Positions 26,244 through 34,776 of a stretch of DNA of 64,000 nt are shown here, piece by piece. Made by a program: the position numbers and the translations under genes. Numbering within the stretch: the stretch's first letter is position 1; every line of letters begins with the position of its first letter. The notes beneath the pieces were generated by a model. It was given only the letters and a program-made list of their open reading frames with translations. It did not search any database and was not told the DNA's origin. This DNA is from an uncultured Oscillospiraceae bacterium (GTDB taxonomy: Bacteria > Bacillota > Clostridia > Oscillospirales > Ruminococcaceae), in NCBI GenBank assembly GCA_934513685.1, contig CAKSWY010000003.1:1-64000 (forward strand). The letters are read 5' to 3'.

Positions 26244-26770
26244 TTATACCGCGATCCACTCCTGCAGCGCCGCCGAAAGCCGTTTGTCGATGTCGTTCCT
26301 TGCCGCTTCACACGCATCGGGATATTGCTTTGCGGAACGGAAAAGAAAACGCATCACAAATTTCAAGCCGATTGGCAGTGCCATCCGCAGCATGGATTCC
26401 GGCAGCACAAAATGCGTACCATGGGGATACGTTACAGCCTCATAGTCACACTCGTGCGGATGTTTCTGCAACCACTGATCCATACGCCGGACATATTTCC
26501 CGGCCTCCCACAGGCTATCATCGTCTGCACCAATCAGGATAAGTTTCCCAATAATCCCGACCTTTCTGTTTCCGTGAGCCATTAACCATTGAATTGCTGT
26601 CTCAATTTTCTCAAGCGGGCAGTTGACGTGGCTGTAGTTGTGTTTTCCCGGAGACATACAGAGTGCATTGACGCCGTTTTTGTGCAGCCATTTTGCACCG
26701 CATTTTGCCATATAATCATTCGGATCGTCACCAAAGAGGCCAATCACAGCACAGTCCGCCCCGTGCGGCC
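26244..26770 (-). pseudogene. Decayed alpha/beta-hydrolase, acyl-CoA thioesterase/BAAT-like
   Basis: About 170 residues resemble the BAAT C-terminal/dienelactone hydrolase-like proteins of clostridia. The first part (CAVIGLFGDDPNDYMAKC through AIQWLMAHGNRKVGIIG) runs straight into KLILIGADDDSLWEAGKYVRR, which normally lies far downstream. The segment that should hold the nucleophile elbow (after GIIG) and the lid is missing, while the catalytic His region TYPHGTHFVLPE remains. The N-terminus is also lost: beyond about 26760 the frame turns into unrelated Pro/Gly-rich sequence, and an ATG at 26827 lies in another frame. The remnant cannot form a working triad. Family size and deletion extent are from memory. 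Confidence 0.75.
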
Positions 26771-26826
26771 CGCCCGCCGCGGCCTGCCCAGTGCCCGGCG
26801 GGACACAGCCCGGGGGATGCTTTTCA

Positions 26827-26855
26827 TTGCGTAGAGCATCGATTTGGTGTATACT
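26827..26855 (+). promoter_or_regulatory. Promoter of the glycosyltransferase cluster
   Basis: TTGCGT (26827-26832), a 17-base spacer and TATACT (26850-26855), about 115 bases before the first glycosyltransferase of the run. Confidence 0.75.
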
Positions 26856-26969
26856 ATACTCTGTATTGGTGTGGGCAGCAGCCGGAAACCGAGGCCGCCC
26901 CGCACAGTCGGAGCCGGAAGCGGCAAAGGCATGGAGAACAAGGGAAACCATCCCGGAAGGACGGCTTGT

Positions 26970-28205
26970 ATGAAGATCCTGCTGGTGAATAAATTCCACT
27001 ACCGCAAGGGTGGGTCGGAAACGTACTATTTTGCGCTGGCGGAGGCGCTGCGTCGGGCCGGTCATCAGGTGATCTTTTTTGCAATGGACAGCAAAAAAAA
27101 TCTGCCCTGTGAGCAGGCGCAATATTTTGTAACAAATGTGGAGTATAATGGTCCACAGGGGGCGATGGCTCAGCTGAAAAGCGGCCTGAAGCTGCTGTAT
27201 TCCCACGAGGCCAAGCAGAAGTTTGCCGCCCTGCTGGCCGCGGAAAAGCCGGATGTGGTCCACCTGAATCTGGTGCATCGGCAGATCACCCTCTCGGTGG
27301 TGGACGCGGCGAAGGCCGCCGGGGTTCCGGTGGTGTTCACCCAGCACGACCTGATCTGCGTGTGCCCCAACTACACCTGCCTGGCGCCGGACAGCATTTG
27401 TGAGGACTGCCTGAAGGGGAACTTTGCCCCCTGCGTGAAAAAGCGCTGCGTGAAGGGCAGCCGGGCCAAAAGCATTCTGGCCGCGGCCGAGGCGGTGCTG
27501 TACCGGATGCGGGGCAGCTACAACAAAATCGACTGCTACATCACCCCATCGGGCTTTTACCGCGACCTGCTGCAGAAGGCCGGCTTCACCAAAGCGCCCA
27601 TCCGGCACATTCCGAACTTCCTGCCCGGCGGCACGGTGTTTGCGCCGGTGCCCTGTGAGGCGCAGGCAAAGCTGCTCTATCTGGGCCGCCTGACCCCGGA
27701 GAAGGGGCTGCCCACCCTGCTGAACGCCCTGGCCGCCTGCCCGGATGCCTGCCTGGAAATTGCCGGGGAAGGCCCTCAGCGGGCCGAGCTGGAACAGCAG
27801 GCGAAGGCCCTTGGGCTGGGCGAGCGAGTGAAGTTCCTGGGCTTTTTGACCGGCCATCCGCTGACCGAGCGGCTGAATGCCTGCCGGGCCGTGGTGCTGC
27901 CCAGCGAGTGGTATGAGAACGGCCCCTATTCGGTGATGGAAGCCCTGGCGGCCGGCAAGCCGGTGCTGGGCAGCCGCATCGGCGGCATTCCCGAAATGGT
28001 GCAGGAGGGGCGGACCGGCTTTCTGTTCCGCCCCGGCGATGCCGAGGACCTGGCGTCGGCCATCGGGCGGCTGTATGGCTTGACGGAAGAGGAGTATCAG
28101 GCTCTTTGCAAAAGCGCCGCCGCGTTTGCCGCCGAGACCTTCAGCGAGGAGGCCTATCTGGCCCGGCTGCTGCCCATTTACGAGCAGCTGACCGGAAAAC
28201 AATAA
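26970..28205 (+). CDS. GT4 family glycosyltransferase
   Basis: A 411-residue GT-B enzyme of the group 1 type, cytoplasmic and probably membrane-associated. The N-terminal domain begins MKILLVNKFHYRKGGSETYY and has a Cys-rich insert (CVCPNYTCLAPDSICEDC, around 130-150) seen in some polysaccharide GT4 enzymes. The C-terminal donor domain has LLYLGRLTPEKGLPTLLNAL, AGEGPQRAEL, the E-x7-E region WYENGPYSVMEALAAGKPVLGSRIGGIPE and EGRTGFLF. The ATG at 26970 follows GGAAGGA; an upstream in-frame start at 26844 lies within the promoter. Donor and acceptor are unknown. Confidence 0.92.
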   Translation: MKILLVNKFHYRKGGSETYYFALAEALRRAGHQVIFFAMDSKKNLPCEQAQYFVTNVEYNGPQGAMAQLKSGLKLLYSHEAKQKFAALLAAEKPDVVHLNLVHRQITLSVVDAAKAAGVPVVFTQHDLICVCPNYTCLAPDSICEDCLKGNFAPCVKKRCVKGSRAKSILAAAEAVLYRMRGSYNKIDCYITPSGFYRDLLQKAGFTKAPIRHIPNFLPGGTVFAPVPCEAQAKLLYLGRLTPEKGLPTLLNALAACPDACLEIAGEGPQRAELEQQAKALGLGERVKFLGFLTGHPLTERLNACRAVVLPSEWYENGPYSVMEALAAGKPVLGSRIGGIPEMVQEGRTGFLFRPGDAEDLASAIGRLYGLTEEEYQALCKSAAAFAAETFSEEAYLARLLPIYEQLTGKQ

Positions 28206-28346
28206 AAACAAAGAGTATTTTGAAATCGATAAAACACGAATCGTATAAACGAAATGCGCGATGAAACGTGCGGACTGCGAAAAAACACGCCGCGCGGGCG
28301 CATGGCGGGCACTGCCCGGTGCCCTTTTGAAAGGATGAATCAGTTT

Positions 28347-29366
28347 ATGGCAAGACGGACCCTGTACGGCACGGTGATCGTGACCTACCGCTGCAACGCC
28401 AAGTGCAATATGTGCGATTGCTGGCGTGACCCCTCCCGCCCGGAGGAAGAGATCCAGATGGACACCATCAGGAAGCTGCCGGAAATGGCCTTCACCAACA
28501 TCACCGGCGGCGAGCCGTTTATCCGCCGCGACCTGCCGGAGATCGTGGAAGAGCTGTATAAAAAGACCGACCGCATCGTCATTTCCACCAACGGCTACTT
28601 CACCGACCGGATCATCGCCCTGTGCAAGCAGTTCCCCAAGATCGGCATCCGCATCAGCATTGAGGGTATGCAGGCCACCAACGACGCCATCCGCCGCATT
28701 CCCGACGGTTGGAACCGGGGCTATGAGACTCTGAAAACGCTGGTGGAGATGGGCCACCCGGATGTGGGCTTCGGCATGACCGTGCAGGATATGAACTGCG
28801 AGGATCTGGTGCCGCTGTACAAGCTCAGCGACGAGATGGGCATGGAGTTTGCCACGGCCACCCTGCACAACAGCTTCTATTTCCGCAAGACCGACAACAA
28901 GATCGATGACAAATACCATGTGGCCCAGAACTTTGAGGCGCTCATCAACGAACTGCTTCAGAGCAAAAGCCCCAAAAAGTGGTTCCGCGCCTACTTCAAC
29001 CATGGCCTCATCAACTACATCTACGGCAACAAGCGGCTGCTGCCCTGCGATATGTCCAAGGACGCCTTCTTCATCGACCCCTTCTGCGACGTGATCCCCT
29101 GCAACGGCATGGCGAAAAAGGCTGTGATGGGCAACCTGAAGGAAAGCCCGGACTGGGATACCCTGTGGAACAGCGAGCAGGCCAAAACCGTGCGCGCCCA
29201 GACCAAGCAGTGCGACCGCAACTGCTGGATGATCGGCAGCGTGTCTCCAGCCATGCACAAGTACATCTGGGTGCCCGGCTGGTGGGTGGTGAAGCACAAG
29301 TTCCTCAAGGGCGGCAAATACAGCCTGAGCGAGAACGCCTTTATTCCCGAAGCACAGAAGAAGTGA
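28347..29366 (+). CDS. Radical SAM protein with C-terminal cysteine cluster
   Basis: A 339-residue radical SAM enzyme. The CxxxCxxC motif is Cys16, Cys20 and Cys23 (TYRCNAKCNMCDCW); the SAM-binding GGEP is in NITGGEPFIRRDLPEI, and ISTNGYFTDR and RISIEG follow. The C-terminal third has further cysteines (LLPCDMSKDAF, DPFCDVIPCNG, KQCDRNCWM) arranged like a SPASM or twitch domain that binds one or two more iron-sulfur clusters. I choose ATG 28347 because AAAGGA (28330-28335) fits it; two earlier ATGs do not. Its reaction is unknown. Its place among glycosyltransferases suggests a sugar or lipid-linked glycan modification. Confidence 0.88.
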   Translation: MARRTLYGTVIVTYRCNAKCNMCDCWRDPSRPEEEIQMDTIRKLPEMAFTNITGGEPFIRRDLPEIVEELYKKTDRIVISTNGYFTDRIIALCKQFPKIGIRISIEGMQATNDAIRRIPDGWNRGYETLKTLVEMGHPDVGFGMTVQDMNCEDLVPLYKLSDEMGMEFATATLHNSFYFRKTDNKIDDKYHVAQNFEALINELLQSKSPKKWFRAYFNHGLINYIYGNKRLLPCDMSKDAFFIDPFCDVIPCNGMAKKAVMGNLKESPDWDTLWNSEQAKTVRAQTKQCDRNCWMIGSVSPAMHKYIWVPGWWVVKHKFLKGGKYSLSENAFIPEAQKK

Positions 29367-29388
29367 CCCGATAAAAGGAGACCTGTTC

Positions 29389-30492
29389 ATGAACATCGCC
29401 ATGATCGGCCACAAGCGGGTGCCCGGCCGGGAGGGCGGCGTGGAAGTGGTGGTGGAAGAGCTGGCGGGCCAGCTGACCGCCATGGGCCACACCGTCACCC
29501 TGTACAACCGGGCCGCAAAGGGCGCCCCCAAGTGCAGCGAGTACGCCGGGGCGCGGATCGTCACGGTGCCCACCGTCAACAAAAAAAGCCTGGACGCGGT
29601 GATCTACTCGTTTCTGGCCACCCTGCACGCCCTGTTTGGCGGGTACGATGTGATTCACTACCACGCCCTGGGGCCCAGCGTGATGCTGGCGCTGCCGCAT
29701 TTTCTGGGCAAGCGCACGGTGGCAACCGTCCATGGGCTGGACTGGCAGCGGGCCAAGTGGGGCGGCTTCGGCACCTGGTACCTGAAACTGGGGGAGAAGG
29801 TCATCGCCCGCTACGCCGATGAGGTCATCGTGCTCAGCGAGAATGTGCAGCGGTATTTCCGCGAGACCTACGGCCGTGAGACCACTCTCATCCCAAACGG
29901 CGTGGCGCAGCCGACCCGCCGCCCGGCTCAGATCATCCGGGAGAAATACGGCCTTGAGCCGAACGGCTATGTGCTGTTTCTGGCCCGCATTGTGCCGGAA
30001 AAGGGCCTGCACTACCTGCTGGATGCCTACCGCAGCCTGAACACCGGCAAAAAGCTGGTGATCGCCGGGGGCGACAGCCATTCCGGCGGCTACTATGAAG
30101 AAATGTGCCAAAAGGCCGACGAGGATGCGCGCACCGTGCGCACCGGCTTTGTGCGCGGGGCAGAGAAGGACGAGCTGTTTACAAACGCGGCCCTGTACGT
30201 GCTGCCCAGCGACCTGGAGGGAATGCCCATCAGCCTGCTGGAGGCCATGAGCTACGGCACCCCCTGCCTGGTGAGCGACATCCCCGAAAACACCCAGCTC
30301 TTGGGGGCGTTCGGCGCCAGCTTTGCCCACGGCGACACGGCCGCCCTGGCCGAGGCCCTGAACCGGGCTTTGCAGGCCCCGCCCCCGGCGGGCGAGGCCC
30401 AGGCGGACTACATCCGGCAGAATTATTCCTGGGAGAAGAACGCCCGGGATACACTGGCGCTGTACGAGCGGGCGGCGGCCCGGCGGCGCTGA
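29389..30492 (+). CDS. GT4 family glycosyltransferase, rhamnosyltransferase-like N-terminus
   Basis: A 367-residue GT-B enzyme. The N-terminus MNIAMIGHKRVPGREGGVEVVVEELA is typical of the subgroup often annotated as rhamnosyl- or glucosyltransferases of capsule clusters. Also seen are YDVIHYHALGPS, TVHGLDWQRAKW, VLFLARIVPEKGLHYLLDA and the donor-site PSDLEGMPISLLEAMSYGTPCL. An AAAAGGAG site precedes the ATG. The gene is 22 bases after the radical SAM gene, so they share a transcript. Confidence 0.92.
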   Translation: MNIAMIGHKRVPGREGGVEVVVEELAGQLTAMGHTVTLYNRAAKGAPKCSEYAGARIVTVPTVNKKSLDAVIYSFLATLHALFGGYDVIHYHALGPSVMLALPHFLGKRTVATVHGLDWQRAKWGGFGTWYLKLGEKVIARYADEVIVLSENVQRYFRETYGRETTLIPNGVAQPTRRPAQIIREKYGLEPNGYVLFLARIVPEKGLHYLLDAYRSLNTGKKLVIAGGDSHSGGYYEEMCQKADEDARTVRTGFVRGAEKDELFTNAALYVLPSDLEGMPISLLEAMSYGTPCLVSDIPENTQLLGAFGASFAHGDTAALAEALNRALQAPPPAGEAQADYIRQNYSWEKNARDTLALYERAAARRR

Positions 30493-30534
30493 GCCGACTT
30501 TGCCCATCAACCAAACAGAAAGGGAGCTTGCCCC

Positions 30535-31278
30535 ATGGAATACACAGCAAAGGGCCTGCCCAAGGTCATCCACTACTGCTGGTTCGGCCGGGGAGAAAAA
30601 TCCCCACTCATCCAGCGGTGCATCGCCACCTGGCGGGAGAAAATGCCCGGGTGGGAGATTCGGGAGTGGAATGAGGACAACTTCGACGTGACGAGCATCC
30701 CCTACACGGCGGAGGCCTACGGGGCCAAAAAGTATGCCTTTGTGGCGGATTATGCCCGCTTCTGGATCCTGTATCACTTCGGCGGCGTGTGCCTGTGCAC
30801 CGATGTGGAGCTGCTGCGCCCGGTGGACGACCTGCTGGACGAGACGCCCTGCCTGATGGGCTTTGAACTGCGGGATACCATCAACCCCGGCTCCATCATC
30901 TCGGCCCTGCCCGGGGATGCACTGTTGGGCGAGCTGCTGGAGGACTATGCAAAGCTGCACTTTGTGCGGCAGGACGGCAGCCTGAACACCAAAACCATCG
31001 TGGCCTACACCACCGAAATGCTGCGCCGCCACGGCTTTACCGGCGGCAACCGGATGCAGCAGGTGGGCAATTTTGTGCTGTACCCCAGCGAATACTTCTG
31101 CCCCTTTGAGCATGAGACCCAGATGGTGGTAAAAACCGAGAACACCCGGTCCATCCATCATTTTTCGGCCACCTGGTCGCCCTGGTGGCGCAAGGCCCGC
31201 TTCCGGGCCATCGGGCTGGCGGCCCGCCTGCTTGGGCGGGAGCGGTATCTGGCCCTGAAGCACTGCATCAAAAAGTGA
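30535..31278 (+). CDS. GT32-like capsular polysaccharide glycosyltransferase
   Basis: A 247-residue protein with the Gly_transf_sug/OCH1-like pattern: PKVIHYCWFGRGEKSPLIQRCIATW, then AYGAKKYAFVADYARFWILYHFGGVCLCTDVELLRPVDDLL, where the D-V-E stands in for the metal-binding DxD. The C-terminus has HHFSATWSPWW, which is common in this group. Such enzymes add hexoses in O-antigen and capsule synthesis. GGGAG precedes the ATG. Neighbours on both sides are GT4 enzymes. Confidence 0.88.
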   Translation: MEYTAKGLPKVIHYCWFGRGEKSPLIQRCIATWREKMPGWEIREWNEDNFDVTSIPYTAEAYGAKKYAFVADYARFWILYHFGGVCLCTDVELLRPVDDLLDETPCLMGFELRDTINPGSIISALPGDALLGELLEDYAKLHFVRQDGSLNTKTIVAYTTEMLRRHGFTGGNRMQQVGNFVLYPSEYFCPFEHETQMVVKTENTRSIHHFSATWSPWWRKARFRAIGLAARLLGRERYLALKHCIKK

Positions 31279-31287
31279 GGAACCCCC

Positions 31288-32424
31288 ATGAAGATCTTGC
31301 TTGTGCGCACCTTTGCCAGCGTGATGAACCCCGCCAGCTACAACAGCCAGGAGATCGGCCTGGCCCGGGCCTTCATCCGGGCAGGGCATGTGTGCGACAT
31401 TGTGTACTACAACGCCTCATCCCCCAGCTACGACCAGGTGGTGGAGACCCCGGGCAGCGACACCCCGGTGACCATCCACTGGCGCAAGGGGTACGATCTG
31501 TTCAAAAATGCCATCTTTCCCGGCCTGGGCGAACTGCTGAAGCAGTACGACGTGCTGCAGGTGTCGGAGTATGACCAGCTGACCAGCTGGCAGCTGTACC
31601 GCCATCAAAAGCCGGGAAAGCCGGTGTTTTTGTACCACGGCCCCTACGGCAGCGATTTCACCCGGGGCTACAACCTGAAGTGCCGCGTGTTTGACCCGCT
31701 GTTCAACCGCCCCGGCAAAAACCGGGCGGTGACCGCGTTTGCCAAAAGCCGCATGGCGGCGGAGTTCCTGCGCCAGAAGGGCTTTGAGAAGGTGATCCCG
31801 GTGGGGGTCGGCCTGGATAAGGATACGCTGAAGGCCGCCTATGACCCTTCGGCCCGCCCGGCCGCCGCGGCCCGGGAGGGTTTTGAGCTGCTGTACATCG
31901 GCGTGCTGGAGGAGCGGCGGAACATCCGCTTTCTGTTTGAGGTGTTGGCCGAGGCGGCCAACACCGTGCCTAGCCTGCGCCTGACGCTGGTGGGAAAAGG
32001 CGAGGCCGCTTACCGGGACGAGTGCTTTGCTTACGCCAGAGAGCTGGGCGTGTGGGACCGGATCGACTACACCGAGCGGGTGCCCCAAAGCCAGGTGCAC
32101 GAACTGTACGACCGGGCCAACCTGTTTGTGCTGCCCACCCGCTATGAGATTTTCGGTATGGTGCTTCTGGAGGCCATGTACTTTGGCCTGCCGGTGCTCA
32201 CCAGTCTGAACGGCGGCTCGGACCTGCTGGTGCAGGACGGAGTGAACGGCTTTGTGCAGCGCGGCTTTGACGCCAAGGCCTATGCCCGCGTGATCGCCGA
32301 CCTGGCCGCCGACCCGAAGCGGCAGGAAGCGGTGGGCGCAGCGGCCCATGAGACCGTGGAGCGGGACTTTTTGTGGGACCGCATTGCCGCCAGAATGCTG
32401 GCGGAATACCGGAAGGCGCTGTAA
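31288..32424 (+). CDS. GT4 family glycosyltransferase
   Basis: A 378-residue GT-B enzyme. MKILLVRTFASVMNPASYNSQEIGLARAF is the N-terminal start; FLYHGPYGSDFTRGYNLKCRVFDPLFNR is a less usual acceptor-domain stretch. The donor domain shows LLYIGVLEERRNIRFLFEVL, DRIDYTERVPQSQVHELYDRANLFVLPTRYEIFGMVLLEAMYFGLPVLTS. It lies 9 bases after the GT32-like gene. A short inverted repeat (GTTTTCCAC/GTGGAAAAC, 32436-32469) follows it. Confidence 0.9.
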   Translation: MKILLVRTFASVMNPASYNSQEIGLARAFIRAGHVCDIVYYNASSPSYDQVVETPGSDTPVTIHWRKGYDLFKNAIFPGLGELLKQYDVLQVSEYDQLTSWQLYRHQKPGKPVFLYHGPYGSDFTRGYNLKCRVFDPLFNRPGKNRAVTAFAKSRMAAEFLRQKGFEKVIPVGVGLDKDTLKAAYDPSARPAAAAREGFELLYIGVLEERRNIRFLFEVLAEAANTVPSLRLTLVGKGEAAYRDECFAYARELGVWDRIDYTERVPQSQVHELYDRANLFVLPTRYEIFGMVLLEAMYFGLPVLTSLNGGSDLLVQDGVNGFVQRGFDAKAYARVIADLAADPKRQEAVGAAAHETVERDFLWDRIAARMLAEYRKAL

Positions 32425-32560
32425 TCGGGAGTGAAGTTTTCCACAAAAAGCAGAAACGAAGTGGAAAACGCAGCGAGCCAACCGGGAAATTCAGATGTTT
32501 TGCAACGAATGTTGCGATTGATTGGAAATACACGCATTGCCGCACAAAAGGAGCAGATTC

Positions 32561-33538
32561 ATGAAGGAAACAGGAATTACACTGAGTATTATTATCCCGG
32601 TGTATAACGTTATGGCCTATCTGCGCCCCTGCCTGGACGGCCTGCTGAGCCAGACCTGCCCGGCCGGTTTTTCCTATGAGGTGCTTCTGGCGGACGATGG
32701 CTCCACCGACGGCAGCGGGGCGGTCTGCGATGAATACGCGGCGGCCTACCGGCAGGTGCGGGCATTGCACCGGGAAAACGGCGGCCAGTCCGCCGCGCGC
32801 AACCAGGCCATTCGGGCGGCCGAGGGCGCGTGGCTTGCCTTTGTGGACAGCGACGATCTGGTTCGGCCGGAGTTTCTGGCCGCGCTGGCGGGCGAGCTGA
32901 AGAATGGGCGGGATGTGGTGCTGTACAACAGCTACTCCACCCGGGACGAGACCATCCGGGCGCCCTTCCGGGCCGTCCAGTTCGCCGACGGGCTGGAGGG
33001 CTATCTGCGCCGGTGCATTGTGGAGTTCCCCTTTGTGACGGCCCCCTGGCGCTATGCCGTGCGGCGGGACTTTCTGGTGGAACAGGGGCTGTGGTTCCAC
33101 GAGGGCATCTACCATGAGGACTGCGAGTGGTGCCCCAAGGTGCTGGCCCATGCAAAAACGGCGGCGGTGTGCGAGCAGGCCCTGTATGTGTACCGGGACG
33201 CCCCGGAGCAGGGGCGGGACAGCACCTGTATGAACCCCGCCCGGTGGGCCAGACGGCTGGACGGCTTCGGCCAGGTGGTCACGGCCCTGAAGGCGGAGGC
33301 GGCGGCCTTTGCAAATGACCCGGTGCGCCGGGTGTTTCTGCTGCGCAGTGCCGCCCTGGCCTGGCAGCAGCGGCTGATTCTGGCGGCGGCGGCCGGGAAG
33401 CTGGCGGAGATCGCCCGGGAGGAGACGGCCAACCGGGATCTGCTGGCCTACGCCCCGAAGCGTTTTGGCCTGTGCCTGCGGCTGGCGGGGCTGCGCGGCG
33501 GCACCCGGCTGTATCGGAAACTATGGGGGGAACACTGA
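32561..33538 (+). CDS. GT2 family glycosyltransferase
   Basis: A 325-residue GT-A enzyme. ITLSIIIPVYNVMAYLRPCLDGLL, VLLADDGSTDGSG and AFVDSDDLVRPEFL (the DxD-type metal site) are at the N-terminus; the middle shows APWRYAVRRDFLVEQGLWFHEGIYHEDCEWCPKV, typical of galactofuranosyl- or N-acetylhexosaminyl-type GT2 proteins. The last 100 residues are Ala-rich helices. The ATG at 32561 has AAAAGGAG upstream. The stop overlaps the start of the next gene (TGATG). Confidence 0.91.
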   Translation: MKETGITLSIIIPVYNVMAYLRPCLDGLLSQTCPAGFSYEVLLADDGSTDGSGAVCDEYAAAYRQVRALHRENGGQSAARNQAIRAAEGAWLAFVDSDDLVRPEFLAALAGELKNGRDVVLYNSYSTRDETIRAPFRAVQFADGLEGYLRRCIVEFPFVTAPWRYAVRRDFLVEQGLWFHEGIYHEDCEWCPKVLAHAKTAAVCEQALYVYRDAPEQGRDSTCMNPARWARRLDGFGQVVTALKAEAAAFANDPVRRVFLLRSAALAWQQRLILAAAAGKLAEIAREETANRDLLAYAPKRFGLCLRLAGLRGGTRLYRKLWGEH

Positions 33539-34776
33539 TGGCGCGTTATCATGTCTGCATGGTGCTGGTGGGCAAGCTGCCGGTGCCGGCCACGCTGGGC
33601 GGCGCCGTGGAGGCCCTGGCCCAGCACCTGCTGGAGCAGAACGAGCGAGACCCGCAGATCGAGTTCACGGTGCTGACGGTGGACGAGCCGAAGGCCCGGG
33701 CACAGGCGGCGGGCTTCCGGCACGCAAAATTTGTGTGGTTCAAGCCCCACACCCTCTGGAATAAGGTCTGGTGGCGGGTGCGCACGCTGGCGCTGAACCG
33801 CACCGGCGAGCAGAAGGAGCTGCCCTTCCCTTATCAGCGGGTGGAGGCGGCTGCCTGGCTGAAGCGCCACTGGCAGGAGTTTGATTACGTTCTGGCTGAG
33901 AGCGAGCTGGAGATGATCCGTCAGGCCCAGGTGCCGCCGGAAAAGGTGCTGTACCATCTGCACTGGGTGGGCCGCCCCACCCCCTGGCGGGATGCACAGT
34001 TCGGTCAGCTGCTGGCGGTGAGCCGCTTTGTGGGCGAGGGCTGGAAAGAAAAGAGCGGCTGCCCGGCAGAGAAGGTTTCGGTGTGGCCGAACTGCGCGGC
34101 GCTGGACACCTTTGCCCAGCGCCTGAGCGAGAGCGAGCGGGCGGCCCTGCGCGCAACGCTGGGCATTGCCCCCGAGAATTTTGCCATTGTATACTGCGGG
34201 CGCATGGTGCCCCTGAAAGGCGTGAAGGAACTGCTTCTGGCCATGCAGAAGCTGCCCCGGCGGGCGGTTCTGGTGGCGGTGGGCAGCACGAACTTTGGCC
34301 TTTCCACCAAAGAGAGCTATGAGCAGGAGCTGTACACGCTGGCCAAACAGGGCGGCAGCCGGGTGGTGTTCACCGGGTTTGTACATAACACCGAGCTGTG
34401 GCGCTATTACGCCCTGGCCGATGCGGTTTGTATGCCCACCATCGGGCAGGAGGCCGCGGGGCTGGTGGCGGTGGAGGCCATGGCCTCCGGCCGGCCGGTG
34501 GTGGCCACCCGCTCCGGCGGCATTCCGGAATATGTCCCGCCCGAAGCGGGGCTTCTGGTGCACGTCACCCCGAACCTGCCGGAGGATTTGGCCAGCGCCC
34601 TGCGCACTCTGATGGACGACCCCGCCCGCTGCCGGGCCATGGGCCTTGCGGGCGAGCGCGCGGCCCAGGCGTACAGCCCGCAGCAGTATTACCAGAATTT
34701 TGTTTCCATCCTGGACGGCCTGACCGAACGGGAGGAGGAAAGGCGTAAGCAAAGTTGGAAAATTCACGCACAGTAA
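33538..34776 (+). CDS. GT4 family glycosyltransferase
   Basis: A 412-residue GT-B enzyme. The N-terminal MARYHVCMVLVGKLPVPATLGGAVEALAQHLLEQN carries a Gly-Gly donor loop; the middle has YHLHWVGRPTPWRDAQFGQLLAVSRFV, and the donor domain has AIVYCGRMVPLKGVKELLLAM and CMPTIGQEAAGLVAVEAMASGRPVVATRSGGIPEYV. The ATG at 33538 overlaps the preceding stop and has a G-rich site (GGGGGG) upstream. Its end overlaps the flippase gene by 22 bases, so the three genes are translationally coupled. Confidence 0.91.
   Translation: MARYHVCMVLVGKLPVPATLGGAVEALAQHLLEQNERDPQIEFTVLTVDEPKARAQAAGFRHAKFVWFKPHTLWNKVWWRVRTLALNRTGEQKELPFPYQRVEAAAWLKRHWQEFDYVLAESELEMIRQAQVPPEKVLYHLHWVGRPTPWRDAQFGQLLAVSRFVGEGWKEKSGCPAEKVSVWPNCAALDTFAQRLSESERAALRATLGIAPENFAIVYCGRMVPLKGVKELLLAMQKLPRRAVLVAVGSTNFGLSTKESYEQELYTLAKQGGSRVVFTGFVHNTELWRYYALADAVCMPTIGQEAAGLVAVEAMASGRPVVATRSGGIPEYVPPEAGLLVHVTPNLPEDLASALRTLMDDPARCRAMGLAGERAAQAYSPQQYYQNFVSILDGLTEREEERRKQSWKIHAQ

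Noticed and set aside
25766..26542. 258-codon plus-strand ORF after the initiating transferase
   Set aside because: It crosses two terminator hairpins and the antisense hydrolase remnant and shows no recognisable domain or ribosome site.
26770..29582. Minus-strand frame continuing from the hydrolase remnant across the glycosyltransferase and radical SAM genes
   Set aside because: Only the last 170 or so residues (26244 to about 26760) look like a protein; the rest is the shadow of well-supported plus-strand genes.
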